Assembly: GCA_034423015.1 (NCBI GenBank)
Contig: DAOUJG010000026.1
Coordinates: forward strand, 1-64,000
Length of the DNA stretch: 64,000 bases
Origin: JAGWBJ01 sp034423015
Lineage (GTDB): Bacteria > Chloroflexota > Dehalococcoidia > Lucifugimonadales > JAGWBF01
Direction of reading: 5' to 3'
Positions 35,542 to 44,753 of this stretch are shown here, piece after piece (positions within the stretch are counted from its first letter, which is position 1; every line of letters starts with the position of its first letter). Below the pieces are notes generated by a model. It ran no database searches. It was not told the DNA's origin and saw only the letters and a list, made by a program, of their open reading frames with translations. Both the position numbers and the translations under genes were made by a program.

Positions 35542-36534
35542 CTAGCTGTTGACCAGGTCTCTGAGGGCCTCGGTCAGGCCGGGGATGATGTTCTTCCAGT
35601 CCCCCACCACGCCGTACCGGGCCTCCTTGAAGATGTTGGCCTCGGAGTCCTTGTTTATGGCCACGATCACCTTGGCCCCCGAGCAGCCGGCCATGTGCTG
35701 GCTGGCCCCGGAGATGCCTACGGTGATGTACAGGTCGGGCGTGATGGTCACTCCCGTGAGGCCTATCTGATAGCTGGAAGGCACCCAGCCGGAGTCCACC
35801 GCGGCCCTGGAGGCGCCTACACCGGCGCCGATCACCGAGGCGAGCTCCTGCAGGTCGGCGAAGGGCTCCGGCCCCCCTAACCCGCGGCCGCCGGCCACCA
35901 CAATGCCCGCCTCCTCCAGCTTGATGCCCCTTGCCTCTTCCTTGACGGTCTCCACCAGCCGGGACCTGACCATGGATGGGTCCAGGTCTACGGCGCAGTC
36001 GACTACCTCGGCATGGCGTGACTCGTCAGCCTCCAGGGGCTCGTACGCCTTGGGCCTTATGGCGGCCATCTGGGGCGTCCCGTTGCACGACACAGTGGCC
36101 ATGGCGTTGCCCCCGTACACCGGACGCGTCGCCAGCAAACTGCCCGACTCGTCCATTCGCACTTCCAGGCAGTCCTGGGCGAGGCCCGTCGACAGCCTGA
36201 AGGCCAGACGCGGGGCGAGGTCCCGGCCCGACGCCGTACGTCCCATCAGCAGCACCGCCGGGGCCACGTCCCTGGCGAGACTCTCCAGGGCCGCGAGGTA
36301 CAGGTCCGGATGGTACTCCTCCAGCAGGGGATGGGCCACGGCATAGACCCGGTCGGCCCCATGTCTGGCGGCCTCTTCGGCGACACTGCCGGGGGCCCCG
36401 CCCAGCAGGCCTACCGCCAGATCCTGGCCCAGGCTGTCCGCCAGCCCGCGGCCCGCGGCCAGTATCTCCTTGCTGGTGGAGCTCAGCTCCCCATCCGCGG
36501 TCTCTCCAACGATCAGAACGCCCTTCGCGTCCAT
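35542..36534 (-). CDS. etfA: Electron transfer flavoprotein alpha subunit
   Basis: A 330-residue EtfA. The C-terminal FAD domain carries GGRGLGGPEPFADLQELASV, GASRAAVDSGWVPSSYQIGL and GISGASQHMAGCSGAKVIVA, all characteristic. With EtfB it collects electrons from acyl-CoA and related dehydrogenases and passes them to the membrane quinone pool. Start at 36534 is set by GGAGG before ATG; a GTG five codons earlier is not supported. It follows etfB by 97 bases. Confidence 0.93.
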   Translation of the reverse strand: MDAKGVLIVGETADGELSSTSKEILAAGRGLADSLGQDLAVGLLGGAPGSVAEEAARHGADRVYAVAHPLLEEYHPDLYLAALESLARDVAPAVLLMGRTASGRDLAPRLAFRLSTGLAQDCLEVRMDESGSLLATRPVYGGNAMATVSCNGTPQMAAIRPKAYEPLEADESRHAEVVDCAVDLDPSMVRSRLVETVKEEARGIKLEEAGIVVAGGRGLGGPEPFADLQELASVIGAGVGASRAAVDSGWVPSSYQIGLTGVTITPDLYITVGISGASQHMAGCSGAKVIVAINKDSEANIFKEARYGVVGDWKNIIPGLTEALRDLVNS

Positions 36535-36631
36535 TAATGGAACCTCCACAGTCGTCGCTATGCCAACGGCACGGGCCCGAGTGGCCGGGCAAGGGTCATG
36601 GGATACGGGAATTCACGACCGGCGGCGACGC

Positions 36632-37432
36632 TCAGATGAGCTTCGCTTCCCGCAGCTTCAAGGCCAGGTTGCGCCCGGCCTCCTCCTCGGTATCCCCCTC
36701 TACCATCTCGCACTCCGTCTCGCTGACGGGCACGAACAGGTCCACCAGGTTCAGGCGGGGTGTGACCTGGCCGGCGTCCATCCCCAGGTCCTGGGGACTC
36801 CACACCGTCGGCTTCTTGCGGGTCGCCGCGAGAATGCCCCGCAGGGTCGGGTAGCGCGGCTGGCCCAGCTCATTGCTCACCGTCACCAGCGCCGGCAGGT
36901 CCGCCTCTATCACCTCGTACCCATCGGGGACGATTCGCTCGACGACCACCTTGCCGTCCCCGACCTCCACCTTCCTTGCGATGGTAATGCATGCGGTCCC
37001 CAGGACCTCCGCCACGCCCAGGGGCACCTGGGCGTTGTCCCAGTCAGACGCCTGGCGACCGCAGATGATCAAGTCGAACTCCCCGTGTTTCCTCACAGCC
37101 GCGGCCAGGACCTGGGCCGTGCCGTAGCTGTCCACCGGGTTCTCGAAGGTCTCGTCGTCCACCAGGACCAGCTCGTCGGCCCCCATGGACAGGGGCTTCT
37201 TCATCACGTCCATGGCAAAGGCCTTGCCCATGGATATGACGGTTACGATGGACTCCTGGGAGTCCTTGATCTGCAGCGCGGCCTCCACGGCGTTCTCATC
37301 GAACCCGTTCACCACGGGCGGGATGTTCCCGGGGGTGACCACCCTCCTGTTTTCCCGGTCGACCTGAAACGCCGACGCGGGCATCTCGGGATCGATCACT
37401 TGCTTGGCGAGGACGACGATATTGAGGGCCAT
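36632..37432 (-). CDS. etfB: Electron transfer flavoprotein beta subunit
   Basis: A 266-residue EtfB. It starts MALNIVVLAKQVIDPEMP and carries the family pattern NPVDSYGTAQVLAAAVRKHG, DLIICGRQASDWDNAQVPLG and PALVTVSNELGQPRYPTLRG. It binds AMP and completes the FAD site of EtfA. Start at 37432 follows AGGAG; the frame extends upstream without support. It heads the etfB-etfA-dehydrogenase-mscS operon, with a near-consensus promoter at 37477-37505. Confidence 0.93.
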   Translation of the reverse strand: MALNIVVLAKQVIDPEMPASAFQVDRENRRVVTPGNIPPVVNGFDENAVEAALQIKDSQESIVTVISMGKAFAMDVMKKPLSMGADELVLVDDETFENPVDSYGTAQVLAAAVRKHGEFDLIICGRQASDWDNAQVPLGVAEVLGTACITIARKVEVGDGKVVVERIVPDGYEVIEADLPALVTVSNELGQPRYPTLRGILAATRKKPTVWSPQDLGMDAGQVTPRLNLVDLFVPVSETECEMVEGDTEEEAGRNLALKLREAKLI

Positions 37433-37476
37433 GGGAGCTCCTGGCTGAGTGTTGGACCGGCTGGAAGCCAAGCTGA

Positions 37477-37505
37477 AATATAGCACCGGCCCCTGTGACT
37501 GTCAA
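37477..37505 (-). promoter_or_regulatory. Promoter of the etf operon
   Basis: On the minus strand consensus TTGACA (37505-37500), a 17-base spacer and TATATT (37482-37477). The leader is about 40 bases. Confidence 0.75.
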
Positions 37506-37507
37506 CG

Positions 37508-37537
37508 AAAAAGGCCCGGCGTCGAGGCGGGCTTTTC
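37508..37537 (-). terminator. Rho-independent terminator
   Basis: GCCCG and CGGGC pair across a 9-base loop (37514-37532), with A5 on one side and T4 on the other, so the hairpin has a U-run in both directions. It directly follows the small membrane gene and precedes the etf promoter. Confidence 0.7.
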
Positions 37538-37694
37538 AGGGCTGTCCCAGTCCCCTGCCCCTGCCCCTGCGCTGAAACGCGTACATCAGCAGAACCGCCG
37601 CGGGAATGGCCAGGATGATCAGCCCAAGGAGGACAAGGAACGCGAGGGGGCCCAGCCCAACTACGGCGTCCAGCTGGTGCTTGACCCAGTCCAT
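37536..37694 (-). CDS. Small single-helix membrane protein
   Basis: A predicted 52-residue protein: MDWVKHQLDAVVGLGP, one hydrophobic helix of about 25 residues, then the basic tail QRRGRGRGLGQP. This positive-inside pattern places the C-terminus in the cytoplasm. Its stop abuts a terminator, supporting expression. The frame is open to 37748, but the ATG at 37694 gives a sensible protein. There is no recognised family; the ribosome site is weak. Confidence 0.45.
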   Translation of the reverse strand: MDWVKHQLDAVVGLGPLAFLVLLGLIILAIPAAVLLMYAFQRRGRGRGLGQP

Positions 37695-37749
37695 GAGCTC
37701 GGGATGTCCCGCTTCGGACTGATGGGCAAGGACCGCCAGCAGGACCACG

Positions 37750-39054
37750 TCACATCGCGGCGGACGAGGATCTCAGCGTCGGCTGGGACTGGTACTTGAT
37801 CGAGTAGCGCTTCTCGCGTATGGAGAAAGCGGTCAGTCCGGCCCCGACCAGGAGGAGGCAGCAGAGGGCAAAGGGGATGTCGTAGGAGTCGTACAGGTCG
37901 AACAACGCGCCGGCCAGGAGAACGCTGATGGCGCCCCCTATCTGGTGAGACATGAACGAAATCCCGTTGAGGGTGGCCAGGTTCCTCAGCCCGTATATGT
38001 CGGCGGTGAGAGTGGCGGTAAGGGGTATGGTCGCGATCCACGAGAAGCCTGTCATTACGGCGAAGCCCCACAGGTTCCACGGCATCGGCGCCAGCAGCAG
38101 CGTGACGAACCCCAGACCCCGAAGCCAGTAGACCGACGCCAGCACGTTCTTGCGGGTAAACCGGTCTCCCAGCGCCCCGGCTGAGATGACTCCCACTGTG
38201 TTCAGCCCCGTCAGGAGCCCAAAGGCGGTGGCGGCGATGGACCTGGAGTACCCGGCATCCTCGGCCCAGGGGACGAAATGCATGGATATGATGCTGGTGG
38301 TGAACCCGCACACGAAGTAGGCCGAGGAGAGCTGCCATATGGGAAGCGACCTGAACGACTCCAGCCATCTGTCGGTGTCGAGGGGAGTCCTGCCGGGCTC
38401 GGGAGCCGGCTTCCCATCCTCCGAAGGGGGGTCTACGACCCCGTCGAGCTGCAGGCCCATGTCGCTGGGGCGCTCCCTCAGCAGGAAAAAGGCCAGGGGC
38501 AGGACCAGGACCAGGACTATGCCGCCCAGGAAGACCCAGGTAATCCGCCACGACGTCAGGTCCATCATGAGGGCCGAGAAGGGGACCAGCACCATCCCGC
38601 CCACCGAAGCGCCGGCCGTGGCTATGGCCATGACCGTGGCCCTCTTTCGCCGGAACCACCGGGCCAGCAGGGCCCCCCCGATGTTGATGGATGCGCCGCT
38701 GGTCCCTATGGCTACGATCACGCCATATACCAGGATCAGGTACAGGAGGTCGAAGGTCAGGCCCAGCAGGGCGGTGAAGGTCCCGATGACGACCAGGGAC
38801 ACCAGCATCACGCCGCGGGCGCCGACCCTGTCGTATATCCGCCCGATGAAGGGCTGGCTCACGCCGCCCACCAGGGTCGCGACCATGAACACGACGGAGG
38901 TGGCCGTTCGGCTCCAGTTGAACTCCGCCTCCATGGGGGTGACGAACACACCAAACCCGTTGCGTGCGCCGGTGCTGACGAAGGCTATGAAGAAGACGAC
39001 GCCGACGAGGACCCACCCGTAGAAGAGGGGAGACCGGGACCCTTCGCTGCCCAA
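37750..39054 (-). CDS. MFS transporter, monocarboxylate/oxalate-formate type
   Basis: About 434 residues with 12 hydrophobic helices. The start LFYGWVLVGVVFFIAF and the motif IGRIYDRVGARGVML are typical of the OFA/monocarboxylate MFS group, and ARWFRRKRATVMAIATAG marks helix 5. It likely imports a small organic acid. No ATG is available; TTG at 39054 with GGAAAGGA upstream is preferred, and a promoter at 39097-39125 would put the transcript start near 39090. The frame stays open to 39093. The neighbouring TcuA-like dehydrogenase could act on the imported acid. Confidence 0.82.
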   Translation of the reverse strand: MGSEGSRSPLFYGWVLVGVVFFIAFVSTGARNGFGVFVTPMEAEFNWSRTATSVVFMVATLVGGVSQPFIGRIYDRVGARGVMLVSLVVIGTFTALLGLTFDLLYLILVYGVIVAIGTSGASINIGGALLARWFRRKRATVMAIATAGASVGGMVLVPFSALMMDLTSWRITWVFLGGIVLVLVLPLAFFLLRERPSDMGLQLDGVVDPPSEDGKPAPEPGRTPLDTDRWLESFRSLPIWQLSSAYFVCGFTTSIISMHFVPWAEDAGYSRSIAATAFGLLTGLNTVGVISAGALGDRFTRKNVLASVYWLRGLGFVTLLLAPMPWNLWGFAVMTGFSWIATIPLTATLTADIYGLRNLATLNGISFMSHQIGGAISVLLAGALFDLYDSYDIPFALCCLLLVGAGLTAFSIREKRYSIKYQSQPTLRSSSAAM

Positions 39055-39096
39055 AACCGCCGGTCCTTTCCGGAGCCGCAACCCCACTAGCAACCG

Positions 39097-39125
39097 AGCT
39101 TAGCACGAGGGACGGACAACTACAA
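39097..39125 (-). promoter_or_regulatory. Possible promoter of the MFS gene
   Basis: On the minus strand TTGTAG (39125-39120), a 17-base spacer and TAAGCT (39102-39097). Confidence 0.4.
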
Positions 39126-39148
39126 GGTACGGCCGCCGGGAGAAACCA

Positions 39149-40633
39149 TCAGCCCCCGAGCACGTCCCCGGCCGCGCTGTCTCCGGCGATCCTGCCGAAG
39201 ACGGCGCCCGCCATGAGCCCGGACCCGCCCGGGTAGTTGTAGTAGAAGAGGCCCCCTACGAGCTCCCCGGCGGCGTAGAGCCCGGGTATGGCACTGCCCT
39301 CGCAGTCCTGAACCTCTCCCCGGCCGCTGATCTTCAACCCGCCGAACGTAAAGGTGATGCCGCAGGTTACCGCGTAGCCCAGGTAGGGGGGCGTGTCGAT
39401 GGGGAGGGCCCAGTTAGTCTTGGGAGGCTGTATGCCGGACGTGCCCTTTCCGTCCAGTACCGTGGGGTTGTACTCCTTGTTCTGGACCGCGGCGTTGAAG
39501 GCGGCCACGGTCCGGACCAGCCCCTCGCGGTCAATGTCCAGACCCGTCGCCAGCTCCTCGATGGAGTCCGCCTTGGCCATCGTCACCTGGGGTATGTGGT
39601 ACTCGTCCCGCAGGAGGTGCTTCACCTTGTCGTCGAATATCTGGAAGGCCACCCCCTGGGGCTGCCTGAGGACCTCCCGGCCATATGTGACGTAGGTGTA
39701 GTTGCGGAAGTCGGCGCCCTCGTCCACGAAGCGCTCTCCATTGACGTTGACTATGATGCCGAAGGGGTAGGAGTGCTTCTGGTACAGCTCGGTCACCGTC
39801 CGGTCGCCGACGGGCGGTGCGTTCAGGTCCCAGGCCACCGCGTGACAGCTGCTCCAGTGGCCGTGGGCCTGGGCGCCGATCTCCAGGGCCGCTTGGATGC
39901 CCTCCCCGGTGTTGTAGGGAATGCCCCGCACCTTGGCAAGCTCCCAGCCGGGGCCCAGGTACCTGGCCCGCATCTCCGCGTTGGCCTCGAATCCCCCGCT
40001 GGCCAGGACTACGGCTCCGCCCGCGATCTCGCCGAACCCGTCGGGACCCTGGACACGCAGCCCCGACACCCTCCCGTTGGCGTCCTGGACCAGTCCCAGC
40101 CCCCTGGTGCCGTACACGACGTCCACGCCGTTCCGCTCGGCCACTTCGAACTGCTGGTCGGAAAGGCCCTTGCCCGCGCCCACGGCCTCGACGATCAGCC
40201 CACCCCAGAACCGGTACTTGTCTCCCACCTTGAAAGCCTGCCGGCCAAAGGAGAGCACGAAACGCACCCCCTTCTCCCTGAGCCACAGCAGCGTAGAGTG
40301 CGACCTGCTCACCAGAAGCTGCGCCAGCTCGGGGTCGGCCCGTCCCGCGGTAACGCGCATCAGGTCGTCGTAGAACGCGTCCTCGGTATAGGAGCCGACG
40401 TCCACCGACCGCTCCTCGTCCGCAGACATGTCGGGCACCAACGCCTTGATGTCGTCTATGCCCTCGTAGGCGCAACGTATGATGCCGCCCGTAAAGTAGG
40501 TGTTGCCGCCGCGGAAGTACTCCGGGGCCTTCTCCACTACAAGCACGCTGGCTCCCCGGTCCCTGGCCGCTATCGCGGCGCACAGGGCGGCGTTGCCGGC
40601 CCCCATTACCACCACGTCGTACCGATCTCTCAC
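39149..40633 (-). CDS. FAD-dependent dehydrogenase (tricarballylate dehydrogenase/fumarate reductase-like)
   Basis: A 494-residue flavoprotein. It opens YDVVVMGAGNAALCAAIAA, the FAD-binding motif; EKAPEYFRGGNTYFTGG is typical of TcuA-like members; ASGGFEANAEMRARYLGPGW and the C-terminal AAGELVGGLFYYNYPGGSGL complete the signature. It probably oxidises or reduces a dicarboxylate or tricarboxylate. GTG at 40633 is preferred because AAAGGTGAG sits at the right distance; another GTG lies three codons upstream. It is followed by an organic-acid-type MFS gene on the same strand. Confidence 0.85.
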   Translation of the reverse strand: MRDRYDVVVMGAGNAALCAAIAARDRGASVLVVEKAPEYFRGGNTYFTGGIIRCAYEGIDDIKALVPDMSADEERSVDVGSYTEDAFYDDLMRVTAGRADPELAQLLVSRSHSTLLWLREKGVRFVLSFGRQAFKVGDKYRFWGGLIVEAVGAGKGLSDQQFEVAERNGVDVVYGTRGLGLVQDANGRVSGLRVQGPDGFGEIAGGAVVLASGGFEANAEMRARYLGPGWELAKVRGIPYNTGEGIQAALEIGAQAHGHWSSCHAVAWDLNAPPVGDRTVTELYQKHSYPFGIIVNVNGERFVDEGADFRNYTYVTYGREVLRQPQGVAFQIFDDKVKHLLRDEYHIPQVTMAKADSIEELATGLDIDREGLVRTVAAFNAAVQNKEYNPTVLDGKGTSGIQPPKTNWALPIDTPPYLGYAVTCGITFTFGGLKISGRGEVQDCEGSAIPGLYAAGELVGGLFYYNYPGGSGLMAGAVFGRIAGDSAAGDVLGG

Positions 40634-40687
40634 TGGTCTCACCTTTCAGCGCCCTGGGTCTTGCACCCCCCCGGATACGCTGAGAGA

Positions 40688-40716
40688 ATGATAGCGGGTT
40701 TGGGGACTAGCCACAA
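40688..40716 (-). promoter_or_regulatory. Promoter of the FAD dehydrogenase gene
   Basis: On the minus strand TTGTGG (40716-40711), a 17-base spacer and TATCAT (40693-40688). It is divergent from the promoter at 40753. Confidence 0.5.
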
Positions 40717-40752
40717 CCGATGAATCCGGGGGCTTTCGCGCCACATAGCCAC

Positions 40753-40781
40753 TTGTCATCACCGGAAAAAATGCTTATACT
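40753..40781 (+). promoter_or_regulatory. Promoter of the RskA-like surface-protein gene
   Basis: TTGTCA (40753-40758), a 17-base spacer and TATACT (40776-40781). The leader is about 95 bases. Confidence 0.6.
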
Positions 40782-40880
40782 TAGTCACCGGTTTGTCGGG
40801 TGTGGTACGCCCGCAAGCCGGAACCGATAACAGCGCCCAGCAACACAGGTGCCCACAGGTCTCATCGGTAAGGAGGTGCC

Positions 40881-41990
40881 ATGTCCAGGATCAAGGTCCT
40901 AACAGCCCTGCTGCTCGCGGGACTATTCGCTCTTCTAATTCCCCTGTCCATAGTGTTGGCGCAGGACGCCAGCGGCACGGCCAGCGTGCAGGACAGCGAC
41001 AGCACCGAGTACAGCAACCGGCTGAGCGACCAGCTATCTATCGAGCTGATGGACCTCGATGCCCTTCCCCCCAACATGGCCTACGAGGGCTGGCTCGTCT
41101 CCGACGACGGCAGTCGCAAGGAGAGCGCCGGAATCCTCGTGACCGACGCCAACGGCGCCGTGAGCCAGACCTTCGGGCTCATGGCCGACGGCGAGGCGAC
41201 CGGCGAGAACCTGTTCGCTGCTTTCGACAAGTTCGTCATCACCGTCGAGCCGGTGCCCGACTCCGATCCCGGGCCCTCGGACGAGATCGAGGCCATTCAC
41301 CAGAAGCCCTCGGCGGCCATGGCCCATATCAGGAGTCTCACCTACTCAGCCGAGGGCAACCCGGCCTACGGATCAGGGAACTTCCATGAAGGTACGCCCA
41401 AGGGCAGCGCCGTTGGTCTCCGAGAGCAGGTCGGGGTGGCCATCCAGCACACCGGACTAGGCTTCGAGGCCTCTGAGCTTGAGATGGTCCAGCAGCACGC
41501 CTGCCACGTCGTGAATGTCATCGACGGCACCAGCGGAGCCAACTACGACGCCGCCTGCGGCGACCCGGGAGACGGGACCGGCATCCTCAACTACTCGGAC
41601 TCCACTGCGGCGCAAGCCGGGATGGCCGCTGCTGCGGCGCCGGACGAGGCCGTCATAGTCGCCAACGGCCAGCTGGCCATCGAGGGAGCCAATGCCGCCG
41701 CCAAGTCGGCCACCCAGGCAAGGGCCGAAGCCCTCGCAGCCATGGCCAGCACGGACATTGCCGTCGGCAAGATACACATAGGCAATGCCAGGGACATCCT
41801 GAACAAGGCCATGGGCGAGGCCTCGGGCGCCTACACGGCGTCCCAGGCGATGGGCACTTACAGCATCGCCCCGCCGCCAGACACGGGCGACTACAACGTC
41901 CCCACTATGGCCCTCCTGTCCCTGCTGATAGGGGCCGCGCTCCTGGTCAGCGGCGCGCTGGTCCTCCGACGCAACAGGGCCACGACCTAA
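40881..41990 (+). CDS. Secreted, membrane-anchored protein with RskA-like domain
   Basis: A 369-residue protein. A signal peptide (basic MSRIK, a hydrophobic run, then VLAQDA) is followed by a region resembling the extracellular domain of RskA-type anti-sigma factors: YEGWLVSDDGSRKESAGIL and KFVITVEPVPDSDPGPSD. A long Ala-rich helical region follows, then a C-terminal membrane helix and RRNRATT. No cytoplasmic sigma-binding domain is present, so it is not a classic anti-sigma factor; it is more likely a cell-surface or sensor protein. AAGGAGG precedes ATG. A strong hairpin follows the stop. Confidence 0.7.
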   Translation: MSRIKVLTALLLAGLFALLIPLSIVLAQDASGTASVQDSDSTEYSNRLSDQLSIELMDLDALPPNMAYEGWLVSDDGSRKESAGILVTDANGAVSQTFGLMADGEATGENLFAAFDKFVITVEPVPDSDPGPSDEIEAIHQKPSAAMAHIRSLTYSAEGNPAYGSGNFHEGTPKGSAVGLREQVGVAIQHTGLGFEASELEMVQQHACHVVNVIDGTSGANYDAACGDPGDGTGILNYSDSTAAQAGMAAAAAPDEAVIVANGQLAIEGANAAAKSATQARAEALAAMASTDIAVGKIHIGNARDILNKAMGEASGAYTASQAMGTYSIAPPPDTGDYNVPTMALLSLLIGAALLVSGALVLRRNRATT

Positions 41991-42012
41991 CCCCAACGCA
42001 GGCAAGCGAACC

Positions 42013-42050
42013 GCAAGGGGCGGGTCCGCGGACCCGCCCCTTGCCTTTGG
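42013..42050 (+). terminator. Strong hairpin after the RskA-like gene
   Basis: A perfect 16-bp inverted repeat (42013-42028 with 42029-42044, GCAAGGGGCGGGTCCG and its complement) followed by CTTTGG. The U-run is short, so it may act as a terminator or as a 3-prime stabiliser. Confidence 0.6.
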
Positions 42051-42125
42051 TGGCCCCTCGTGGCCGGTCCGCGGCGGCTCTGATACAATTGCCGTGCCCC
42101 GACCATCCTGCGACAGGGAGGACAT

Positions 42126-43355
42126 ATGAAAGCGTTCACCGGAGGCACACTCATCGATGGCACAGGCGCCGGTCCCCTCCAGGATGCGTCGGTACTAGTC
42201 GGTGACGACGGGCGAATACAGGCAGTGGGGGGCACCGAAGAGGTGCAGGTGCCGCCCGGGGCCGATGTGGTCGACGTATCCGGCATGACGCTGCTGCCCG
42301 GCCTGATAGACTGCCACGACCACCTGGGCGTACACGAATACGACCTGTGGGGTCGCTGGGGCTTTGGAGAGCCCGGGAGCACACGCCATCTTAGGACCGC
42401 CAGGGTCCTGGAGCAGACGCTACTGAGCGGCTACACCACGGTCCGCGACGCCGGTTGGCTGGACGCGGGCTTCAGGCTCGCCATCGAGGAGGGACTTATC
42501 GCCGGGCCCCGCCTCCAGGTCGCCGTGGGCCCGATATCCGCCACCGGCGGCCTGGCGGACAAGAGCAGCCCCTCGGGACACCATCCCCCCGTGCAGGCGG
42601 ACCCCAGCCTGCCCGACGGCGTCGCCGACGGGGTGGACGAGGTGCGGGCCATGGTCAGAGAGATGGTCCGAGTGGGAGCCGACGTGATAAAGTTCGCCAC
42701 CACCGGCGGCGCGGCTTCCAGACGGGGCCACGGCCCCAAGGACATCGAATACGGCCTGGACGAGGTGCAGGCCCTGGTACAGGAAGCCCACGCCATGGGC
42801 AGGCGCGCCATGTGCCACGCTCTGGGCGGACCCGGCCTCCGCAACGCCATCGAAGCGGGAGCCAACTCCATAGAGCACGGCACCTACCTGGACGAGGACC
42901 CGGACCTGGTCAAGATGATGGCCGACCAGGGGACCTTCTTCGTGCCCACCCTCAGCGTCTACATGTTCCACGGCACCAGGGGCACTCCCCACGGACGGGA
43001 GCGGGCCCGCATCCTGCGGGAACACCACGTGGAGAGCATCCAGCGGGCTCTGGCGGCCGGCGTCAAGGTGGTGGCCGGGACCGACGCGGGGGGCTGGGGA
43101 CACCCCAACAACGCCATGGAGATAAAGTGCCTGGTGGATGCAGGCATGACGCCCATGCAAGCCCTCGTCGCCGCGACGGGATGGGCCGCCGAGTGCCTGG
43201 GCCTGGAGAAGGAGACCGGCACCGTCCAGGCGGGAAAGTGGGCGGACTTGGTGGCCGTGGACGGCGACCCGTTGAAGGACGTTGCCATCCTCCAGGACGC
43301 GGAGCGGGTCAAGCTGGTCATGAAGGAGGGGACCGCCTACGTAGACCGGCTATGA
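42126..43355 (+). CDS. Amidohydrolase (imidazolonepropionase-like)
   Basis: A 409-residue metal-dependent hydrolase. Metal ligands: His64 and His66 in GLIDCHDHLG, a Lys in DVIKFATTGG, His in RAMCHALGG, His in NSIEHGTYL and Asp in AGTDAGGWGHP. These match the binuclear prolidase/imidazolonepropionase-like branch. It hydrolyses an amide, lactam or peptide-like bond; the substrate is unknown. CAGGGAGG precedes ATG. Its end overlaps the end of the convergent folB by 19 bases. Confidence 0.88.
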   Translation: MKAFTGGTLIDGTGAGPLQDASVLVGDDGRIQAVGGTEEVQVPPGADVVDVSGMTLLPGLIDCHDHLGVHEYDLWGRWGFGEPGSTRHLRTARVLEQTLLSGYTTVRDAGWLDAGFRLAIEEGLIAGPRLQVAVGPISATGGLADKSSPSGHHPPVQADPSLPDGVADGVDEVRAMVREMVRVGADVIKFATTGGAASRRGHGPKDIEYGLDEVQALVQEAHAMGRRAMCHALGGPGLRNAIEAGANSIEHGTYLDEDPDLVKMMADQGTFFVPTLSVYMFHGTRGTPHGRERARILREHHVESIQRALAAGVKVVAGTDAGGWGHPNNAMEIKCLVDAGMTPMQALVAATGWAAECLGLEKETGTVQAGKWADLVAVDGDPLKDVAILQDAERVKLVMKEGTAYVDRL

Positions 43356-43729
43356 TCCCCCGATGACCGGGTACGGTACACCTCCACCGCGGCCCCCGAT
43401 AGCACTCCCCCCTTGATGGGCGGACGGGTTTTCTTGACCCTCACCCTGACCGCCTCCAATGGGAAGCGGTCCAGGCAACGTCCGGCTATGCCTTCGGCCA
43501 GGGACTCCAGGAGGCTCCTTGGCTCCGAGTCCATGACCTCTTTTACCACTCGATAGAGGTGCGTGTAGCTCACCGTATCGTCCCTGGAGTCCGAAGAGCC
43601 CGCGGCCGCCAGGTCCAGCTCGGCCTCCAGGTCGACCTGAAAGGGCTGGCCCAGGGACTGCTCCTCGGGACCTCCCCCGTGATAGGCATAGAAGGACATC
43701 GCCTCCAGAATTATGCGATCAGACGCCAC
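43337..43729 (-). CDS. folB: Dihydroneopterin aldolase
   Basis: A 130-residue FolB-type tunnelling-fold protein: RIILEAMSFYAYHGGGPEE and LGQPFQVDLEAELDL at the N-terminus, SLLESLAEGIAGRCLDRFP in the middle, and VRVRVKKTRPPIKG with the catalytic lysine region near the end. It splits dihydroneopterin to 6-hydroxymethyl-dihydropterin, the substrate of FolK (here at 53590). The start is GTG at 43729. It is unlinked from folP-folK in this window. Confidence 0.88.
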   Translation of the reverse strand: MASDRIILEAMSFYAYHGGGPEEQSLGQPFQVDLEAELDLAAAGSSDSRDDTVSYTHLYRVVKEVMDSEPRSLLESLAEGIAGRCLDRFPLEAVRVRVKKTRPPIKGGVLSGAAVEVYRTRSSGDHSRST

Positions 43730-43791
43730 TCACATCCCCATCCGGGCCCGCGGTCACTTGTCCCGGCCCGGTTTGCCGGTGTCGACGGCGC

Positions 43792-44682
43792 TCAAGCCTC
43801 GACCGCTCCGCTGCGCCCGGCCATCTCCCGGGCAAGGGCGAGGAGGTTCCGGGCACGCTTGACCACGGGCACGTCTATCATATTCCCATCCAGGGAAGTG
43901 GAGCCCATGCCCGCCGACTCGGCCTCCTCCCACACTTGGACCACACGCTTGGCATACTCCAGTTCGTCGCGGCTGGGGCTGAACATCTCGTTTATTATGT
44001 CAATCTGCGCGGGATGGATGGCGAACTTGCCCCCGTATCCCAGGCCCCTGACGAGCCCCACGTCCCTCCTCAGCCCCTCGGGGTCCTGGTAGCGGACGTA
44101 TGGGCTGTCCAGCGCCGGCAGCCCCGCGGCCCGGGCCGCGATGGCCACCATCGCCCTGGGCAAGTAGACCTCCTGCCCCTCGTCGGTCCGCTGGATACCC
44201 ATGTCGTCCGTGTAGTCCTCGGCGCCAAAGGCCAGGGCCACGACCCTGTCGGAGGCCGCCGCCATCTCCCCCACGGCCATGACCGCCCGTGCGTTCTCTA
44301 TCCACGGGACCAGCTTCAATCTCCCAGGCTCCAGTCCGGCTTCGGCCTCCGCGGCGCCCATCAGCCGGTCGCACTCACGGACGTCCTGGGCCGACTCGCC
44401 CTTGCCTATGCTGACGCCGTAGAGGTGCGGCCCCACCACCGCCGAGAGCTCGTCGCGGGTCAGTCCGGTATCCAGGGAGTTCAGCCGGACCATGACCTTT
44501 CTGCCCCTCCCCGACAGGGACGGCGCCAGCCGTGCCACTATCTCCCTGGCGTTGACCTTCTCGCCCGGCGGCACCGAGTCCTCCAGGTCCACCACAATGA
44601 CGTCGGCATCGAAGGACCGAGCCTTCTCCAACATGTGCGGACGGTTGCCGGGTACGAAGATCAGGCTTCTAAGCAGATCCAC
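43792..44682 (-). CDS. HpcH/HpaI-fold CoA-ester lyase (CitE-like)
   Basis: A 296-residue TIM-barrel lyase: RSLIFVPGNRPHMLEKA, DVIVVDLEDSVPPGEK, VMVRLNSLDTG, LVPWIENARAVMAVGEM, LAFGAEDYTDDMG and GKFAIHPAQIDIINEMF. These are hallmarks of citramalyl/malyl-CoA lyases and citrate lyase beta chains. The enzyme cleaves a 3-hydroxyacyl-CoA or similar ester. GTG at 44682 is preceded by AGGAGG; the longer frame is not needed. It lies 62 bases upstream of folB on the same strand. Confidence 0.88.
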   Translation of the reverse strand: MDLLRSLIFVPGNRPHMLEKARSFDADVIVVDLEDSVPPGEKVNAREIVARLAPSLSGRGRKVMVRLNSLDTGLTRDELSAVVGPHLYGVSIGKGESAQDVRECDRLMGAAEAEAGLEPGRLKLVPWIENARAVMAVGEMAAASDRVVALAFGAEDYTDDMGIQRTDEGQEVYLPRAMVAIAARAAGLPALDSPYVRYQDPEGLRRDVGLVRGLGYGGKFAIHPAQIDIINEMFSPSRDELEYAKRVVQVWEEAESAGMGSTSLDGNMIDVPVVKRARNLLALAREMAGRSGAVEA

Positions 44683-44753
44683 TGCAGCCTCCTGGCAATG
44701 GGAGGGAACGGGTTGGATGGGAGTATAGCACCCCACCGGAGCGGGTGAAAAGA